DNA from: Pseudarthrobacter sulfonivorans
GTDB taxonomy: Bacteria > Actinomycetota > Actinomycetes > Actinomycetales > Micrococcaceae
NCBI RefSeq assembly: GCF_001484605.1
Contig: NZ_CP013747.1
Coordinates: forward strand, 1 to 64,000
Direction: 5' to 3'
DNA: 64,000 bases
Below are positions 1 to 8,926 of the stretch, one piece after another (within the stretch, counting starts at the first letter, position 1; every line of letters begins with the position of its first letter). The position numbers were made by a program, and so were the translations under genes. The notes below the pieces were generated by a model. That model saw only the letters and a list, made by a program, of their open reading frames with translations. It searched no databases and was not told where the DNA came from.

Positions 1-171
1 AGGGATATTGCACCCCGCACGAGGCCCAGCAGGCGGGCATATGCGAGGCGATCCGCAGCTCGCGAATTAAGTATCGCCCTGGGTTCTTGACCCGGTGGCG
101 GTGGGCGTTTGCCGCTCCGATCGGCGTGTGTCATCATCTACTTGGGTCTGATTCTATTAATGTAGCGTTCA

Positions 172-1053
172 TTAATGTGGTGGTCGCCGATCGTCACAAG
201 CTTCGGAGATCAGAATTATGGCGGCGGCTACGGGGCCGATGCCCGGGATCTCATCCAGGCGCTCCGCCGCCACCGCGAAAGGGGCCAACTGCACCTCGAT
301 CTGTTCATCGACCGCGGCGATATCGGCGTCGATCCCGTCGATCCTGGCCAGCATCCGTGACAGCAGGAAGCGGTGGTGATCATCAAAGTGGCCCGTGAAC
401 GCTTCCTCGAGTTCGGTGATCTTCCTGCGCATGCTTGATCTCGCCAACTGCGCGAGCACTTTCGGGTTCTGTTCGCCGGCCATAAGCGCCGCCATCATCT
501 CCCGGCCGGAGACCCCGAAAATGTCCGAGGCCACGACGGAGAGTTTGATGCAGGCGTCCTCGAGGAGTTTTTCGACCCGGTTCTTCTCCGCCGTCCGCTT
601 CCCTACGAGATCGATCCGGTACCGGGTCAGGTCCCGCAGCCGCCGGATCGGGGCAGGCGGGACGAAACTGGGCCGCAGCATCTGCCGTTCGGCGACTTTG
701 CACAGCCACACGGAATCGAGCACGTCGGTTTTGGGACGTCCCGGCAGATGCCTGACGTCGCGCGCGTTGACCAGCCACGGTTGGAGCCCGTGCGCTTCGA
801 GGAGGTAGAACACGGGCTTCCAGTACTCGGACGTCGCCTCCATCACCACGCGCTCGATACCGAGATCGACCAGATGATTGGCCAACTCGGTCAACGAACG
901 GGTCATCGTTGAATGCGTAGACACCTCCTGCAACCGCTTCTTCGGGTTCCCCTCCGGAGGGACCCGGACACAACACACGAGTTCGGCTTTGCCGATATCC
1001 AGGGCCGCGACCCTGGCAATGATCTGTTCCTCATCCTGGGATTCGGACAGCAT
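172..1053 (-). pseudogene. IS110-family transposase, 3'-truncated
   Basis: This is the N-terminal 270-280 residues of an IS110-type DEDD transposase. The N-terminal RuvC-like part is present: ALDIGKAE near residue 19 gives the first Asp, VVMEATSEYW near residue 72 the Glu, and the KTDVLD box near residue 110 the last acidic residues. The helix-hairpin-helix start of the C-terminal transposase_20 domain (IPGIGPVAAAI) is also there, but the reading then runs into unrelated sequence (CDDRRPPH) and stops. About 100 C-terminal residues, including the catalytic serine region, are missing against the usual ~400. IS110 elements move without long terminal inverted repeats, so the ends cannot be placed. 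The element is dead unless complemented in trans. Confidence 0.85.
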
Positions 1054-1289
1054 GGCCTACTCATCTCCTCACGACGCACCCCGCTAATAGAAAAGCGGCC
1101 GCCCGTGGGGATCACCGGGAAAAATCGGAATCTAGTCCTCGTTCTCGGCAAACGAAACAGTGAAGGGCCCACAGCGATCCCCAGCTAGATCACGGCCTGA
1201 ATGAACCATAGAACCACGGCGTCGGCAGGCGACCACGGGAACATTTTCAGCCCGGAACGGGCGTCCCGCAAGGGACACAAAGGCTAGAT

Positions 1290-1510
1290 CGGACACGTGC
1301 TCCCCGCCGCCGGGGCCCTCGAGCCTGAACCAGGCGACGCGCATGCCGGCTTCGACGGCCTGTTGGCCGAGGGCTTCGAGGAAGAAGGTTTTCCCGGTGC
1401 CGGAGGGTCCGCATACGACGAGGTTTCCCCTCGGTTGATCCATTTGACTCCCCGCTCGTCACATAACTGCCAGATCCCGAAATCTCTCACAGGCAGGATA
1501 CGAACTAATC
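1290..1510 (-). pseudogene. IS21-type helper ATPase (IstB-like) remnant
   Basis: Two overlapping minus-strand frames together give a fragment of an IstB-like ATPase. One frame has LPVRDFGIWQLCDERGVKW followed by INRGE; the next frame continues with NLVVCGPSGTGKTFFLEALG, a clear Walker A loop, and AGMRVAWFRLE. A frameshift separates them near position 1440, and no Walker B or C-terminal part follows. IstB proteins are the AAA+ helpers of IS21 transposases. No IstA partner is visible. Together with the neighbouring IS110 piece this marks the left end of the window as transposon debris. Confidence 0.65.
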
Positions 1511-2026
1511 CCAGATCGTTCTGCTGTGAAGCTGGGCGGGGCTTGGGAATGACGTCGGACGCCGTTACAAAGGATCTGAAGAAGGACTGAAGCTTTCGTG
1601 AAGGCCGCTCGAGCTCCTCAGGCCGGGCTCGCTCTGTGAGCCTCAATTCACCTTCAGGCACCCCGGCTGTGCTCCGCCCGGTACTTCTTAAATAAGTTGC
1701 GCAAGGTCTCGGCACTGACCATCCGCTGGCAGTCGCTACGCCGTGTTGGCGGCGATACCGTGAATGTCTCGTACGGCCGTCACACGACCAGCCGCATTTC
1801 CAAGAGCAGGCCTCGCAAACGATTATTTGCAAGAAGACCCCTCATAGCTTCATGCAGAAAATCCAAAGAATGTGCGAAGGTCCCCACGCTAGATTTAGTT
1901 CATCAGCTCAATAAGCGCCGAAACCCGCACAGCAGTATCGATTATGGAGCTAGATAGGCAAAGCAATATAACAAGCAGTTGCTATAACAAATCTAAATCA
2001 TCATTCGCAAAGATAAGGCTAAAATA
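1511..2026. other. Intergenic region, no recognisable intact gene
   Basis: This stretch holds short minus-strand coding-like pieces (for example TLRNLFKKYRAEHS near 1690) that I cannot assign and that are cut by stops. They may be further transposon debris. The last 130 bases before 2027 are clearly more AT-rich than the surroundings, which fits a promoter for the secreted-protein gene that follows. Confidence 0.4.
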
Positions 2027-2515
2027 ATGCATATCCATCGTATACTTGCTAATCGCAAAACCAAACGATCCTCGGTCCTTGGCGCGGCTGCAGCTCTCGC
2101 AGTGGCGACAATCGTCCCTCTATCTTTGGCCACACCGGCTCAGGCCCTGACGAGGAATGGCTGCACAGTAACGCCGGAGAAGCCGCGATTTGTCGGATTT
2201 GACGTGCCAACGGGCAAGAAACTGATTGACTATCCGCTGACCGTGACATGCCCTAAGGGGGTAACAATCCGGATCATTCAAGATTTGTGGGAAGATGACC
2301 CGTTCTACAACGACCATAACGGGCGCTTTACTCACGATCGTTCATTCTTGATTGCAGGTGGAACTGTGACGGTTCACAATGTGCAGAAGCTAGTCGACAC
2401 AGAGAGTGGCGAGGAGGCAGTTTTCCACAGTATGTCATTTAAGGTGACGAGTGGAACCATTACGAGCGGCACGTCGGGCGGGCAAAACAGCGCCAACCTA
2501 TACATTTACGACTAA
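2027..2515 (+). CDS. Small secreted protein of unknown function
   Basis: A 162-residue protein with a typical Sec signal peptide: a basic N-region with NRKTKR, a hydrophobic stretch with LGAAAALAVATIVPLSLA, and an AQA-type cleavage site near residue 40. The mature part is about 120 residues with two cysteines (NGCTVTP and TVTCPKG) that could form one disulfide, and is rich in Thr, Val and Gly, suggesting a beta-sandwich. An AAGG ribosome-binding site lies about 10 bases before the ATG. I do not recognise the family. AT-rich upstream DNA and codon use unlike the later genes suggest recent acquisition. It stands alone between IS debris and the group II intron and is closed by a hairpin at 2549-2580. 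Confidence 0.75.
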   Translation: MHIHRILANRKTKRSSVLGAAAALAVATIVPLSLATPAQALTRNGCTVTPEKPRFVGFDVPTGKKLIDYPLTVTCPKGVTIRIIQDLWEDDPFYNDHNGRFTHDRSFLIAGGTVTVHNVQKLVDTESGEEAVFHSMSFKVTSGTITSGTSGGQNSANLYIYD

Positions 2516-2548
2516 GGCAGCGACCCCCGATTTTTCTGATGTGGAAAA

Positions 2549-2580
2549 CGGGAGCTGGGCTCGGGAGAGCCCAGCTCCCG
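2549..2580 (+). terminator. Strong hairpin after the secreted-protein gene
   Basis: A 13-bp perfect stem (CGGGAGCTGGGCT paired with its complement) encloses a 6-base loop. It lies 33 bases after the stop codon. There is no long T-tract, as is common in high-GC actinobacteria. The start of the group II intron lies about 36 bases further on. Confidence 0.7.
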
Positions 2581-2616
2581 TCACGTTGTACGCCCAGCAT
2601 CGGCATTTGCTTGGAG

Positions 2617-4490
2617 GTGTGAGTCCTCTGAAGGAGAAGGTGGTTTAACTTCTAGCCAATGGCAACTGCGTCATCGTGAGGTGAGGTGGGAAGGAAGCCG
2701 GAGGCAAATCCCTGCACCGAGGGACACGAACCGCATAGAAGGCATGTTGGTTGGGGTAAGCCAGCAACGGATGGTGAAGCCCGTTCCACCGAAACGGCCA
2801 ATGTGTAAATGCGGCGGCGGCAGGGTGAAAGTGAATGTTCTTATCTGGGGAGGTCTGTTCCAGTGCGTCATCCGAGTTATCGGGTGGAGCGGTGCGGCTC
2901 TAAGGGTCGTTCTGATGGGGCAGAAGTCAGCCGAGGCCATAGTACCGGCGGGAATCATGCGTGATTGTCGGGAAGGGCTGAACGCTGGGAATTGATGGTT
3001 TGAAGCGGTGCTTCTCGTGTGTTCCACAAGAATCGCAGCCAACCCACGGGAGTGGTGGGACAGAGAGTGAGGAGCGATCGGTGAATCCGGGATGGCCCCT
3101 GTCTGTGCGTAGTGAGGACCCGGCGGGTATCGGGGAGAACATCAGGGATGGTCAGGGTCTGTGGGAGGAAGTCTTTTCCCGGCAGAATCTGATGATCGCG
3201 TTGAAGCGTGTTGAACGTAACCGGGGTGCTGCCGGTGCTGACGGGCTGCGCACGGAGGAACTCCGTGCGTGGTGCTTAGGACACTGGACAGAAACGCGGG
3301 AGGCGTTGGACGCGGGTACTTATGCTCCGCTGCCGGTTCGTCAGGTGCTGATTCCCAAACCTGACGGCGGGGAACGGAAGCTGGGAGTGCCGTCCGTGTT
3401 GGATCGGCTGATCCAACAGGCGGTCGCGCAAGTCCTGTCCCCGGTCTTTGATCCGGGGTTCGTGCCGGTCTCGTATGGGTTCCGGCCGGGCAAAAGCGCC
3501 CATGATGCGGTGAAGGTTGCCCAAACGGTGATCGGTCAAGGGTATCGGTGGGTGGTTGAGGTTGATCTGGATGCGTTCTTTGACCGGGTGAACCACGACG
3601 TGCTGATGGCCAGGGTTGCGCGGAAAGTGAAAGACAAGCGGCTCTTGAAGCTGATTCGGCGCTATCTTGAAGCGGGGATCATGGCTGATGGGGTGCGGCA
3701 GCCGACGGTGGAGGGAACCCCGCAGAGGTCTCCTTTGTCGCCGTTGCTGTCGAACATCATGCTGGACGATTTTGATCAGGAATTCTGGGGTCGGGGGCAC
3801 CGCTTCGTGCGGTATGCCGACGACATCAGGGTCTTTGTGAAGTCCAAGAGGGCCGCGAAACGGGTGCTGGAACAGAACACGAAAGTGCTGGAAAAGGACC
3901 TGAAATTGAGGGTCAAGCGGGTGAAGTCCACGATCAATCCGGCAAACGTAGCTACATTGCTGGGTTTCGGGTTCTACTTCGTCAAGGGCGGGGTGAAGAT
4001 CCGGATCGCGCCGAAGGCGCTCAAGCGCATGAAGGACCGCATCAGGGAACTGACCTCGCGCAAATGGAGTATCTCCATGGCTGACCGCATCCAACAACTG
4101 AACCGCTACGTTCGCGGCTGGATGGGCTATTTCCGGCTGTCACAGACACCGAAGAAGTTCGCCTCCCTCGATAAATGGTTCAGGCGCAGGATGCGCCAAA
4201 TCCGGTGGAAGGAATGGAAACTCCCGCGAACACGGGTGGCAAATCTGCGGCGCCTTGGGATCAGGCCGGACCTGGCCTATCAATGGGGCAACAGCAGCCG
4301 AGCCTACTGGCGGGTCGCGAAGTCGCCCATTCTCCATAGGGCCCTGCCGGCCGAGTATTGGGCAGGGAACGGCCTCATTTTCTTTCGCGCTGCGTGGGAT
4401 CGTCTTCAAACGACCTAGCGAACCGCCGTATGCGAGGCCCGCACGTACGGTGGTGTGAGAGGTGGGTCGGGAAACCCGACCCACCTACTC
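2617..4490 (+). mobile_element. Group II intron with maturase
   Basis: The 5' end is placed at GTGTG (2617-2621), which fits the GUGYG start of group II introns. It is followed by about 460 bases of structured non-coding sequence, then the intron-encoded protein, then a domain V-like hairpin after the stop codon (about 4421-4455, with CCGTATGCGAGG and CGCACGTACGG pairing) and a domain VI-like stem (GGTGGGTCGGG paired with CCCGACCCACC, 4462-4487) with a candidate branch-point A in CTACTCGAT. The 3' end is estimated from this fold to within a few bases. Exons are intergenic. Insertion downstream of a terminator hairpin is known for some bacterial introns, though here the gap from the stem is larger than usual. 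Confidence 0.8.
3081..4418 (+). CDS. ltrA: Group II intron reverse transcriptase/maturase
   Basis: Intron-encoded protein of about 445 residues. Reverse transcriptase blocks are seen in order: RNRGAAGADG (RT0/1), VLIPKPDGGERKLGVPSVLD (RT2), YGFRPGKSAHDA, VVEVDLDAFFDRVNHD (RT3, first catalytic Asp), GTPQRSPLSPLLSN (RT4), RFVRYADD (RT5, YADD catalytic pair), GFGF and the maturase X domain with YVRGWMGYF. No HNH endonuclease follows. The frame is open further upstream from a TTG at 3000, but a GAGGAG site (3069-3074) six bases before GTG 3081 favours this start. Oddity: the conserved PQG of block 4 reads PQR, a single G-to-A change, which may weaken polymerase activity. Confidence 0.88.
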   Translation: MNPGWPLSVRSEDPAGIGENIRDGQGLWEEVFSRQNLMIALKRVERNRGAAGADGLRTEELRAWCLGHWTETREALDAGTYAPLPVRQVLIPKPDGGERKLGVPSVLDRLIQQAVAQVLSPVFDPGFVPVSYGFRPGKSAHDAVKVAQTVIGQGYRWVVEVDLDAFFDRVNHDVLMARVARKVKDKRLLKLIRRYLEAGIMADGVRQPTVEGTPQRSPLSPLLSNIMLDDFDQEFWGRGHRFVRYADDIRVFVKSKRAAKRVLEQNTKVLEKDLKLRVKRVKSTINPANVATLLGFGFYFVKGGVKIRIAPKALKRMKDRIRELTSRKWSISMADRIQQLNRYVRGWMGYFRLSQTPKKFASLDKWFRRRMRQIRWKEWKLPRTRVANLRRLGIRPDLAYQWGNSSRAYWRVAKSPILHRALPAEYWAGNGLIFFRAAWDRLQTT

Positions 4491-5153
4491 GATTTGTCCA
4501 AGGCTGTTGCCGCATTGGCTTGTTGCTGACATCGAGCCCGAGTCCGGCGGAGGCCCGTTCCACCAGGAGATTTACGCACCCGAATTGCATTAGTGCAAAG
4601 GTTTTTGCTGACTCGGGATCAAATAGATCCAGACCGGCCACCAGGCCCCGTCTCGGAATGTGCCGCTGTCAGAAACAAAGGGTCTTTTGAACCTCGGTGC
4701 CGCCGGCCAAGAACCAACCCCCCGCGCCATCAAACGAAAAATGTCGAACTGGCCCCTCAGGCGAATACCAAAAAGCCTAAGTAAACGGCATTGCTGGCTC
4801 CTAGACCTGACTTACCCAGGCAAACCATCTGATCCGCGCCCAACGTCAATCCCGAACATGCCACGCCTCCTTTTGCGCAGGAATCCCAACACCAAGCGAC
4901 CCTTCTGGTCCCCCATCATCGCTGGGCGGTCCCTGCACGCAACCCGCGCGCTACGCGCCGGACATTCCCCCGGACATTGTTCCTCGGCGCTCCTGCGTCG
5001 CTTATTCCCTCACAACAATCTCCTCCCCCTGCCCGGTTCCCCGGGTTGCCCTCCGGTCCCTCATACCCAGCGGTGATTCCTCTACCAGAAGGCCCCACCA
5101 AAGCAGAAGCCCAAACCAACAAAGGCCCTGCCCATCACTGAGGAGAGATCACC
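4491..5153. other. Intergenic region downstream of the intron, no recognised gene
   Basis: No intact gene is supported. A minus-strand piece just after the intron (4641 down to about 4495, containing LDLFDPESAKTFALMQFG) has a protein-like composition but no recognised family, and it is interrupted by the intron end; it could be part of a gene that the intron or an earlier event broke. The last 60 bases hold the leader of the DUF4192 gene with a GAGGAG-type site. Confidence 0.35.
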
Positions 5154-5960
5154 ATGGACACCCTGCACATCACCACACCGGCCGACCTCGTCAGCCTCAT
5201 CGGCCATAGCCTCGGCTACTGGCCCCACGAAAGCCTGGTCTGCATCTCACTCCAACAGAACAGGATGGGAGCCACCCTCAGGCTGGACCTGCCCACTACC
5301 CCCGGCCACGCCCACACTTACGCACGAAAGGTCGGCGGCTACCTCCGTACCCACCAGGACGCAACGGCGGCCGTCTTCGCGATCTTCACCAACACCCACC
5401 GCGACAATGACAGTGAGGCCCTCTTCGGCCCCCTCGTCGAAGCCCTCGCCCAACAGCTGGCACTGGCCGGAAATCCGATCCAGGCCGGCTGGAATATCGG
5501 ACCCACCGCCATGGCCGAATTCAGGATCCACCCCGTCTCCTACGGCCCAGACATCCCGCTCACCACGATCCAGTCGAGCGTGCTCAACGCCGAACTCATC
5601 TTCCGCGGCAGCCAAATCAAGGACAGCCTCGCCCTCCCCCACCCCACCGTCACGCGCGAGTTCACCGCCGACGTCGAAACTCACCTCAAAGCTGCCGCGG
5701 TCCAAAGCTCCGCCCAGCGGACAGCCGCAGCCCGCGGGTACTGGTCCAGTCTCCTCGACGACGGGGACGAGCCGACGGCGGCGCAGCTCGCCGAAGTGCT
5801 CAGCTACCTACAAATCCCCGAGCTTAGGGACAGGCTCATCGCCGACATGCCCGGCCTGAACCTTCCGATGGAACTCCTCCTGTTCGGCGAATCCAACACA
5901 GCACCAGACTGGGACCGGATCGACACCGCAGAAGGACTACTGCTGCAGCTAACGCTGTGA
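5154..5960 (+). CDS. DUF4192-family protein, probably C-terminally shortened
   Basis: The 268-residue product begins with the DUF4192 signature: ITTPADLVSLIGHSLGYWPHESLV, here seen as a conserved LGYWPHESLV core, then LRLDLP. DUF4192 proteins are cytoplasmic actinobacterial proteins of unknown role, usually 350 residues or more. This one ends at DTAEGLLLQLTL, where relatives go on with a further C-terminal segment, and the stop codon is the first base triplet next to repeat A. So the gene seems to have lost its 3' end when the repeat arrived. The start has an AGGAGAGAT site seven bases upstream. Whether the short protein still works is unknown. Confidence 0.8.
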   Translation: MDTLHITTPADLVSLIGHSLGYWPHESLVCISLQQNRMGATLRLDLPTTPGHAHTYARKVGGYLRTHQDATAAVFAIFTNTHRDNDSEALFGPLVEALAQQLALAGNPIQAGWNIGPTAMAEFRIHPVSYGPDIPLTTIQSSVLNAELIFRGSQIKDSLALPHPTVTREFTADVETHLKAAAVQSSAQRTAAARGYWSSLLDDGDEPTAAQLAEVLSYLQIPELRDRLIADMPGLNLPMELLLFGESNTAPDWDRIDTAEGLLLQLTL

Positions 5961-6412
5961 CGGGACTTGAAGTTGAGGCGTGCGTGTCCACACTTCTTCG
6001 AGGATTTGTCCACACGCTGAGTCTGAAATGCGACTGAGCTGCGACAACACTGCGCCTGTAGTCGGGCTACAGTCCCACACTCCATCGCTCCCAGTCACGC
6101 GCGCGCCGTTCCAGCCGGCGCTGCTGTCCACTTCGGCACCTTCGCCCCGGCCACGGCCGGCTTCCCCCGGTCTCCCCGCAGGTCATGTCAGAATCATCGA
6201 CGCAGAACATGGATACGTGTCATCAGAAATGGACAAGCAGCGGAAAGGACCAACGAGATGGCCAGGTGGGGCAGCCGATCAAACCGTCATGAGTCGAAGT
6301 CACCGATTTTCCTCCAGTCATGTCGCATGGAACGCCTAAACGCATGAAGTGATGTCAGCAGAACCTGCAGGAACGGACGGAAATGCGAGGACAACAACCG
6401 CCCCTGGACACG

Positions 6413-6431
6413 GTGTGGACACTGTCCACAC
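6413..6431. promoter_or_regulatory. Palindrome 1 of repeat A
   Basis: GTGTGGACA-C-TGTCCACAC is a perfect 9+1+9 palindrome. The equivalent in repeat B (34801-34819) keeps the shape with other bases, GTGTGCACA-A-TGTACACAC. Preservation of a dyad rather than of exact sequence suggests a protein-binding site. The arms also resemble actinobacterial DnaA boxes. Confidence 0.6.
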
Positions 6432-6747
6432 CCCTTTGGCAGGACAACCGGCCACATTACAGCTCGTCTAGGCCATCGAAAGGTGCGAAACGAACTGAAG
6501 AATCGTCAAGAAATCCCGCTCAAGTCACGCCATCAGCACGACCCCACGGCATGAATAAGTGACAGACCCACCTCGGCTGCACAGCAACCCAGAAAGGAGA
6601 CACAAATACCCACAGATCCGAGCAGGCGAAGGGCCCACTAGCCAGGGCACTGAGCCCGCCTCCCACATAATTTCATAGGTGAATGCGGCGCCAGGCACAA
6701 ACCGCGGCCAGTGTCAGAGGGGCCTGCGGAGGGGTAAATGTACACAC

Positions 6748-6772
6748 ATCAGAAGCAAAAAACGCCCCTGAT
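6748..6772 (-). other. Conserved hairpin next to the tRNA-like sequence in repeat A
   Basis: Read on the minus strand, ATCAGGGGC, a T-rich loop (GTTTTTT) and GCTTCTGAT form a 9-bp stem with G-U pairs. The matching hairpin in repeat B (35131-35156) pairs equally well although several bases differ. It lies just 3' of the tRNA-Leu end on the same strand, as the terminator of a tRNA gene would. Confidence 0.5.
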
Positions 6773-6782
6773 GTGGGAATAC

Positions 6783-6804
6783 GTGCCCGAGGTGGGACTC
6801 GAAC
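6783..6804 (-). other. tRNA-Leu 3'-end fragment in repeat A
   Basis: On the minus strand, GTTCGAGTCCCACCTCGGGC followed by AC matches the T-loop, the 3' half of the T-stem and the 3' acceptor strand of an actinobacterial tRNA-Leu. The 5' half of the T-stem does not pair (TGCAG stands where GTGGG would be), so this is not a tRNA gene. A block from T-loop to 3' end is the usual identity segment left by tRNA-targeting integrases. An identical block is at 35167-35188. Confidence 0.6.
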
Positions 6805-6896
6805 TGCATTCCGGCCCTTGTGAACACTGGGATCCCACGGAAACATGCGGAATCCGGCCCGATCCGACCCCGGTACGGCCCGATCCGAAGCCCACG

Positions 6897-6915
6897 GTGT
6901 GCACATTGTCCGCAG
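6897..6915. promoter_or_regulatory. Palindrome 2 of repeat A (degenerate)
   Basis: GTGTGCACA-T-TGTCCGCAG is a damaged copy of the dyad that is perfect in repeat B (35281-35299). It lies 484 bases after palindrome 1; the spacing in repeat B is 480. Confidence 0.5.
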
Positions 6916-6946
6916 GCCGAATTCGCCGTTGTGCGCATCCCGTAAC

Positions 6947-6984
6947 GACAACCGTGCTCCCCCTCTGAGGGAGCGCGGTTTGTC
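6947..6984. other. Large conserved hairpin in repeat A
   Basis: GACAACCGTGCTCCC pairs with GGGAGCGCGGTTTGTC, with one bulge and one G-U pair. The equivalent in repeat B (35327-35369) is a perfect 14-bp stem of different sequence. Both start about 30 bases after palindrome 2. Confidence 0.55.
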
Positions 6985-7195
6985 TTTGCGCTGGCACGAG
7001 TGGGACTGGCGCTGGCCAGAGTGGGACTGCCGACGGTTCCGCGCCGTCCCACATTCTGCGTGATGCCGCCTGCAAGGGACGGAGCACCCAATGACCGGCA
7101 GGACCATCCAACAAAGAAGAACTTCATGTGGCTACACCTCCTTCATCCATCTCATGTGCTTTTGCGCAGGAACACACGTGACTAGGCCAAAAACG

Positions 7196-7688
7196 GCTAC
7201 GCGGCCAGCGCGGATTCGCACCGGGGCCCGGTGTCAGCTGTAGCGGAGGCGCGCGGCACGCCGGTTCAAAGATCCCAGGTACGGGTGGTGCCCTCCTGAT
7301 TAGATGTGTTGGACCAACGAGAACGTGGCGACACGCGTGGCTGATTACCGAACTCCCAGGCCGCCGCTGGCCCACCCCCAACAATAGGTGCGTTATTGGC
7401 TCATCGAGATAGGTGCGGGAGCTGCAGCAAACGCTGTGCATGACCAGTCGGTCGACCTTGACGGACCATACGTGGCCGATCTCATTGCTCAACCCAATCG
7501 CAAGTTCATACGCGCCCTGTTTGCTCCCGCCGGGCGGACGGAAGAGGGCACGTCCATTAGTGGTGTCCCCGGCCCGGGTCGCATGCTTCACCCTCTCGAC
7601 ACCTGCCGTTGTCTGTCATGCCATCCCGGGCGCCTACGTTTGATCGCACCCGGCCACCGGGCACCCCTATCACGCATTTGGAGCAGAC
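7196..7688. other. Intergenic region, no recognised gene
   Basis: No intact gene is supported between repeat A and the secreted DUF6454-like gene. Short open frames on both strands near 7390-7600 have no recognisable motif. A GGAG site lies about eight bases before the ATG at 7689. Confidence 0.4.
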
Positions 7689-8636
7689 ATGAAGATGAAG
7701 CGCGCCCTGGCCATCGCAGCAGTCGCCGCGGCCACCCTGACAGCCGGAACCTCCGCTGTGGCCACCAACGGGCAAACTCCCAAGGGCCTCACGGCAGAAG
7801 CAGAGGCCTTCACCAAGGTGGACCGCAACACCCAGTGGGACCAGGTCCAGAAGCTCAAGCTGGACTTCCCGACCTTCCACCCGCAAGGCATGTCGTTGGT
7901 CGGCGATAAAATCTTCCTCAGCAGCGTCGAGATCCTCGAACCGACAGTGCGCTACCCCTCGCCCGTCGACGGTTACGACCGCACCACCGGCAAGGGCCGC
8001 GGCCACGTCTTTGTCATCGACCGGCAGGGAAAGCTGCTGAAAGATATCGTCCTTGGTGAGGACACCATTTACCACCCGGGCGGCACGGACTTCGACGGCG
8101 AGAAGGTCTGGGTTCCGGTGGCCGAGTACCGGCCCAACAGCAGGTCCATTGTCTACACAATTGATCCAGACACCTACGAGGTCGCGGAGCAGTTCCGTCA
8201 GGCGGACCACGTTGGCGGGGTCGTCGCCGACCGCAAGACCCACCGAATCAGCGGCGTCAGTTGGGGTTCCCGCAAGCTGTTCACCTGGAACAGTCAAGGC
8301 AGGCTCCTGGGGACGCAGGCCAACCCCAGCCACTTCATCGACTACCAGGACTGCGAGTACGCCGGCGCCGGGCACCAGCTCTGCTCGGGTGTTACCGGCC
8401 TCAAGACTGCCGACGGGAAGCCGTTCGAGCTCGGCGGCCTCGCGCTGACTGACATCACAGATGGAAGGATCGTCCACGAGGTCCCCTTCCAGAAGTTCTC
8501 CACCGCGGGCCACTCGGTGACCCGCAACCCGGTTGCCCTGGAATCTGACGGCGGCGTGCTGCGCCTGTTCGCGGCCCCCGACGACGGCGAAGAAGTCGCT
8601 GGAACCGAACTCTTCGTGTTCGAAGCCCGCCCCTAA
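7689..8636 (+). CDS. Secreted DUF6454-like protein
   Basis: A 315-residue protein with a signal peptide (MKMKRALAIAAVAAATLTAG, cleavage near ATA-NG around residue 27). The mature part is a run of beta-strand-type segments with repeated glycine-rich turns, for example FHPQGMSLVGDKIFLSSVE, HPGGTDFDGEKVWVPVAEY and GGVVADRKTHRISGVSWGS, which suggests a beta-propeller. I match it to the DUF6454 family of secreted actinobacterial proteins from memory, so that name is moderately sure. The role is unknown; propellers of this kind can be lactonases or binding proteins. A hairpin at 8704-8733 follows. A longer open frame antisense to it is a high-GC shadow. Confidence 0.75.
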   Translation: MKMKRALAIAAVAAATLTAGTSAVATNGQTPKGLTAEAEAFTKVDRNTQWDQVQKLKLDFPTFHPQGMSLVGDKIFLSSVEILEPTVRYPSPVDGYDRTTGKGRGHVFVIDRQGKLLKDIVLGEDTIYHPGGTDFDGEKVWVPVAEYRPNSRSIVYTIDPDTYEVAEQFRQADHVGGVVADRKTHRISGVSWGSRKLFTWNSQGRLLGTQANPSHFIDYQDCEYAGAGHQLCSGVTGLKTADGKPFELGGLALTDITDGRIVHEVPFQKFSTAGHSVTRNPVALESDGGVLRLFAAPDDGEEVAGTELFVFEARP

Positions 8637-8703
8637 GCAGGTAGGCGTCCGAGGCCACGTGAAGAAGGCGAGCCTCTGGCCCCTGTCTTCAACGCAGCCT
8701 GAG

Positions 8704-8733
8704 GGGTAGCAGTCGTGACGCCAAGTGCTACCC
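8704..8733 (+). terminator. Hairpin after the DUF6454-like gene
   Basis: GGGTAGCA and TGCTACCC form a perfect 8-bp stem about 70 bases after the stop codon. There is no T-tract. Confidence 0.5.
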
Positions 8734-8926
8734 GTCGGGGGCTTCCCCGTGAGCAAGGTCAGTGGACCGTGCACCATGCGCAACCCGAGACAGTTCGCAG
8801 CGATATCAGCCAGCGTGATTCCACTGTCTCCGGCTTATGGCCGCTGCGCCGGTGGCCAGCAAAGTCGCCGCCGGCGCTGACTCTCTGCTCCGTAACGAGT
8901 GACGTGCGGGGGAAGCAATCCAAATC

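Larger units (their letters stand above)
5961..7195 (+). repeat. Repeat A: 1.2-kb structured non-coding repeat (copy 1)
   Basis: This stretch is similar along its whole length to 34380-35556 (repeat B), same orientation, with the two copies clearly diverged. Shared landmarks in order are a DnaA-box-like site (6006-6014, TTGTCCACA), three GTCATGTC-N18-CATGAA units (starting 6182, 6317, 6524), a 19-bp palindrome (6413-6431), a hairpin (6748-6772), a tRNA-Leu 3'-end match (6783-6804), a second palindrome (6897-6915), a large hairpin (6947-6984), and a minus-strand GGAGGTG plus ATG near 7127. No conserved protein is encoded. It begins directly at the stop codon of the DUF4192 gene. Confidence 0.85.

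Noticed and set aside
1..128. A plus-strand frame beginning GYCTPHEAQQAG that recalls the C-terminal end of IS3-type integrase-core transposases.
   Set aside because: Too short, cut by the window edge, and the following residues match nothing I know.
3276..4097. A 273-codon open frame on the minus strand.
   Set aside because: Lies entirely antisense to the maturase gene and has no motif; a shadow of its codon use.
6182..6555. The repeated GTCATGTC/CATGAA units as a CRISPR array.
   Set aside because: Only three units about 135-200 bases apart, with short motifs and no cas genes.
6783..6835. A possible complete tRNA gene in repeat A (and at 35167 in repeat B).
   Set aside because: Only the T-loop to acceptor end matches; no anticodon arm, the T-stem does not pair, and the 5' acceptor strand is absent in copy A.
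7557..8783. A 408-codon minus-strand open frame.
   Set aside because: Antisense to the secreted DUF6454-like gene, with high-GC shadow composition and no ribosome-binding site or domain.
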